Under the pieces are notes generated by a model. That model did no database searches. It saw nothing but the letters and a program-made list of their open reading frames with translations, and was not told where the DNA came from. 64,000 bases of DNA from Lepeophtheirus salmonis (taxonomy: Eukaryota; Arthropoda; Copepoda; Siphonostomatoida; Caligidae). This document shows positions 59,356 to 64,000 of this stretch, piece by piece. The first letter of the stretch is position 1, and each line of letters starts with the position of its first letter. A program made the translations under genes and the position numbers. The DNA lies in NCBI RefSeq assembly GCF_016086655.4, contig NC_052136.2, forward strand, positions 39,502,866 through 39,566,865, in the 5' to 3' direction.

Positions 59356-61167
59356 TTTAATACGATGCAATGAACTACACACGCTCGTTGCTAAACCTCA
59401 TCTAAATTCACAGACTGAGCTACATATAGTTGTTAAGAATGAATTCTCCACAGAATCCAAACTTTCCTTTATAAATAGAGAAGGACTTCAAATATCGCCC
59501 ACCATATGTTAAATTTATCTTCTTTACGTCAAATCTTCCTAGCATGTTAGAAAAAAGATGACTGATATACTTTGTATCCAAGCATCTTGCTCGTGGCCCA
59601 ATAAAGTCTTATAAATCAAATAAGTTTTTTAGAGCTTTTGTAGATAAATTTCATCTCATCCTAAAAATTTGATTATAATGCTCATTACTGTTCTAAATAT
59701 ATTTGTGAAACATTAGAATTAATGCATTGATCAAGTAAAAATAATTATTAAAGGGAATTTTTTTCCTATTTTTGTTACTTATTTGAGATTGTTTTCTGTT
59801 GAACCATCTTATATATTACTTTTTTTTATTTCAGGAAGGTTTCTTTCTTTTTCTTTTTTTGTTAATTTTTGGATCCTGACTGTCTACACACAATGAAGGA
59901 TTCACTCTCAGAAAACAATAAACGAAACGTTGATTTGACCACACAGTGGGTCAATTAAAATAAAATAGAAAACACAACTTTTTTCCCTTCCCCCTTTGAA
60001 AAAGGATATCTATTTATAAAAGGTGTGATAACTACTAATTGAGTTGTTGTTTACAAGTTCACAAAAGATTTTCATAAAAGAACGGACGGGCAAACGAAGG
60101 AAAGAAAAAAAACTATTAAACCTATAATTGAGAGATCGGTCGTTTGTTCGAATTGAGTGTTTTTGTTATTGTTTTTCTTTCATGTTCACGTATATATATA
60201 GGATATAATTACTAGACAAAACGACGTCGACATCTGGATCTGGAAATTCAATGAATCTAAAAATGATATTTTAATTTTTTTCTTTTTCATTTTAAATTTA
60301 ATGCTTCAACAAATTTTATTATATATTTTTTTCAGAGGGAGAATAAAATATAATACACATATTGTATATTATTTGTATGTAGTATATACATTAGACTGTC
60401 CCGGATTGGGTACAAGTATATTTTTTCTTATAGACAATAAAAAATCTGGCATATGCAAAGTTTGAGGTCTCTCAAGCCATTTTCATCTTTTTTTAAATGG
60501 AATTTTTGGGTCACAATAGCTTCTTATAAATTTTGTGAGTCCATTACAAAATGATTCATTAATAATGTCATCTTATTCATGATCATGATCTTAGTTTTAG
60601 CCTGAAGAAATGTAAGAAACTTCATGGATAGAGAGAAGGAAATGGAATATCATGTAAAGACTAAAGGAATAGTTCAAATCTATAATATAAAAGCATAAAA
60701 AGGGGAGGCATATGTAATTCAGTTAAATTTAGAAGAGCCAAAATCATCAGAGGCGAAAATATACGTAGAAAAATTATCTGTAACCGCAAAAATGAAGACT
60801 AGTTAATCAATTGATAGTTAAGGAAATAAAAGGAGGATCTTTTATAAAATAAGGAAATTGAAAGTAATTGATTTGATCTTAGAACTCTTAAATGATCAAA
60901 AATAAGGTGCATAATATTTTTGCTGATAAACCAAATACTAAAAAATATAGCAAGTACAATTTTTGACTCAAAGCATCGTCTAAATTGTTCAAAAAATGCC
61001 ACATTTTGACACAAAAATGTATTTTGAGGTCTGCAAGTTTGCCAAAGTCAGTTTTTGAATCCCTCCAGCAGAAAAGATCCTTTTGCAGAGAAAAATAATA
61101 GTAACCCGAAAACGGAGCAGTCTAATATAGATACATATAGCATAGATATGAATAAAGACGCTTAGAA

Positions 61168-61177
61168 AGAGGGCGCT
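61168..61177 (+). promoter_or_regulatory. CTCF-like core motif AGAGGGCGCT, copy 3
   Basis: A third exact copy, about 34 kb from the gene, in AT-rich DNA without other coding signal. Confidence 0.35.
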
Positions 61178-62009
61178 TTGAACGTATATTTAATATAGGT
61201 ATACACACACTATATATATACATATGTATACCTAAATAATTAGTCTGTCAAGGTGTGAAAATTGATGACCAAAAAAAATAGAGAGAGAAAAAAAAACAAC
61301 GACGCTACTCACAACAAATCGATTAGAGCCATGCTTCGCCCTTACTCTCACCACTACCTTCCTTATCTCTCTTTTCAAATCATTGTAATTATTTCAATTT
61401 CTAGAATTGTATTATTTTACAATTCCTCCTGCTTATTTCTTTCCTGTTATTTTTTGTTCTGCAATGCACTAAATGTTTTTTTGGTTTTGTTTTTGTGCGA
61501 GTCTATATAGAGACTGTTCAAAAGCTGTATCTGCATTCCACACAAATTCCAAGCTAGAAATTAAATAAACTTTTAGTGAAGGAATAAATCTTCATTACTA
61601 AAATACACACTTTATTATAAAACAATTCTAGTACCCAGATATGCCGGACTTGTTGGTCGTATACGAACTTACAAACTTTATTTTACTTTAGATTTACTTC
61701 TTTAATATATATTTTTAAGTCTTTTTTTCATGTTATCACGCATGGAATCCAAAACAGTTGAACAATTTTGTCTGAAAGTTTGCAAGTATACGTAGACAAT
61801 AATCAAACATATTTCTAAGATTTTTGTAAAAGACTCCGACGTCATTTAGAGGCCGGTTTTGACTGTAATAAAATATATTTTCCAATCTCTCTTTCTATAT
61901 ATTCTCCCTCTGTCTCTTTCTACATCATTCTCTCTGTCTGCAAAGAGGGCTACTACTTATTAATATAGAAGAAAACTCCTGAGCAATAATAATGCTAAAA
62001 GCTTAAGAA

Positions 62010-62060
62010 AAAAAAACAACATTGTTTATGTTGCCAACAACAATAAAAAAACGTGCACGC
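62010..62060 (-). repeat. GTTGGCAAC-family 5' end fragment
   Basis: The reverse complement reads GTGCACGTTTTTTTATTGTT then GTTGGCAACATAAACAATG, equal to the 5' end of the family. Confidence 0.45.
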
Positions 62061-64000
62061 TCAACAAAGTTTTTGATTTAAAACCCTAAAAATATGTACT
62101 GTCTTTTTTATTTTCTTTTTTAATATAACGTGCTGAGTTATAACTACACACGCTCGTTATCACATTTTTAATTCATAGATCGAGTAGTAACGCAGTTCTC
62201 AAGTTTTTTCGTGGTGAGTTGAGACAAAAAAAAATCTAGAACAACTACAAAGGACACGCTAAATGTCTAATTGATCATTTTTTACACCATTTTTATAAAA
62301 AAACCTAATATGGATTTCCGTCAACTATGAGTTTTTTATTCCGATTTTGGAGATAAAATAAAATATCCAATAATGTTACTATAATTTGAAACCTTCATTT
62401 AGTATATGAGACTCCATTTGCTAACGATATGGCTCTTTCATGAACAATATTACATAAAGTTATTTTATTATGACAAGGAATTTTTACAAATTTTATTAAC
62501 AGAAAAAAAGAAGAAGTTATTTTTGCATGTGTTAATGTTAACTGGCCAACCATATATATAGAGCGTTATAACCTTAATGCTATGATGAAGAAAATCGGTC
62601 ATCTTGAATAATGACAGCTATGTACAAATTTTCCAAAAATATCCGAAAGTAACTTCATCGTATATCTTTAAAAAAACCAATGGTATATATTGCTTATAAG
62701 AATGGGTTGAGTTTACTTCTTTCAAGATGGCCGACTTCCACAATGAGGATGTAACATAAAAAGGCTCTAAATATACATATTACAAATTAATTTTAATACA
62801 AATCGATAAGTAGGAAGGAGAAAGAATAAGATAAAAATGATTTACATAGATTCAAAGTCAAAACATGAATATGTATACAACTATATTATATATAGCCAAT
62901 ATAGCCTAACTTTTATTTTCTAAGATTGACTAAAGCGTGAGTGATTAAAAAAGAAAGAGAAAGATAAAAAAAGTTGATTAAAAAATGGTAAGAAAAAAAA
63001 TATACAATGAATCATTAATCAAAATATAAATAATGACTCTATTCTCATAGAACATAAAAGAGATATTCTTGAAGTGGCCTTTTGACTAATTTTAAATGTA
63101 TATTTATTTATAAATATTAAGCCTGTAAACACATTATAGTCATATATGTACTATGTAGGTAAAAAGGCAGGGAAGTTGCGTGAGAGTGGGTTATTTGCCA
63201 AATTATAAATACAATTAATAATTTAATATTATTAGGCATTTGCCAAGGGGGACAATTTAATAAGTATTTTTAGCAGTGTCTAACTCCTTTACCTCCACCG
63301 GTGTATTCCTAATTCAAGAAGCTTTACAATATATTTTGTTGCTAAATGAATCTAATCGTAAAATGACATACAAATCCAATGAAATAGGTTTTTTTTAATA
63401 AGGAAGAAATGTTCTACTAAAATGAATCTATCTTCTTCGAGCAGAGTACAGGGAGTCACAAATGAAGTCAAGTTTTGATCTCTCAGAGGACTCATTGAGA
63501 TAATTTGTTTTTAGAATGATAATTATTCCAAACCTTCCTTATTGTATGAACATCTCGTACATACATACTACAACACAGAAGTTATGCCAATGAATATATC
63601 TATATATTATGTACATATACTCACTCCTGAGCCTTGCCAAATAATTAGGTTGGTACCAACGTTCTTCCTTCTTTATATACTTACATAGTTTATCTTTCTC
63701 TTCAATTTCTCCCTTTTTTTTAATCTTTGTTAGGGAGAAGAAAGTGATTAGAATTGGGCTGTTCTTGTAAGAAATAATAATTGGGTCGTGACTTGTGCTG
63801 TGAAGGTCCTTATTTAGAATCGAGGACTGCGTATGTACTCATAATGTCGTTGAGGGTCATTTTCCTTTTTTTAAATTACTTTGTTCTATAGGTATTATAA
63901 TAAAATAAATTATATAACTAAGTCAAAATATAAAATCTTCGTTTTATATTGCATTACATATAATGAAAAATGTATATTTTTGCAAGATATGTTGAATGTT

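Larger units (their letters stand above)
57870..64000. other. AT-rich intergenic DNA, no gene seen
   Basis: Holds a CTCF-like core (61168-61177), fragments of the GTTGGCAAC family, two copies of CTACACACGCTCGTT (about 59375 and 62143), and a short hairpin ATTGGTCT/AGACCAAT (58339-58364). No gene is supported. Confidence 0.5.

Noticed and set aside
59892..59960. Small frame MKDSLSENNKRN after TTTATTTCAG
   Set aside because: Only 21 codons, no homolog or composition shift, and the intervening sequence is low complexity.

Overview
This is an AT-rich, gene-poor stretch of animal nuclear DNA. Confident coding sequence is limited to one spliced gene. The genome is littered with decayed DNA transposons, MITE-like inverted-repeat elements, microsatellites and homopolymers. 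The gene has a paired-like homeodomain with spliceosomal introns. The Tc1/mariner relics and the base composition recall caligid copepods (sea lice such as Lepeophtheirus). That organism call is an inference; arthropod is safer than any species name.

The gene is an unc-4/Uncx-type homeobox gene on the minus strand, with coding exons at 26998-26719, 26648-26491 and 25957-25424. The exons join in frame to a complete 323-residue protein: an alanine-rich N-terminus, a homeodomain (101-160), the UNC-4-specific basic segment after it, a charged helix, an acidic run and a C-terminal eh1-like (Groucho-binding) motif. The second intron lies between homeodomain codons 46 and 47, the classic position in paired-like genes. 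Exact copies of the 10-mer AGAGGGCGCT (insect CTCF-like core) lie just upstream of the gene, 3 kb further upstream and near 61.2 kb.

Region by region. 1-8.5 kb: AT-rich intergenic DNA with a diverged 170-bp duplication, the end of a dispersed AT-rich repeat and a broken mariner-type transposase (6.8-7.2 kb, minus). 8.6-12.6 kb: a nested transposon. A decayed hAT transposase (minus) is split by a 2.5-kb element that has about 300-bp inverted repeats, an exact 8-bp target duplication (GTGGACAA) and its own decayed protein of a family I cannot place. 15-24 kb: MITEs and dispersed repeats. 25-27.6 kb: unc-4 and its upstream region. 28-36 kb: repeats, a degenerate tandem array, palindromic elements, one MITE with a strong hairpin and one candidate exon. 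36-38 kb: two mariner/Tc1 relics on opposite strands. 39.6-39.8 kb: another candidate terminal exon. 40-48 kb: several inverted-repeat elements. 52-56 kb: two more mariner-type relics, one or both reduced to fused N- and C-terminal pieces. 56-64 kb: AT-rich DNA with simple repeats and no gene I can support.

No tRNA, rRNA, CRISPR or operon-like structure was recognised. Apart from unc-4, the coding-like sequence is mobile-element debris. The large non-coding flanks are plausible housing for unc-4 regulatory DNA, but that is inference.
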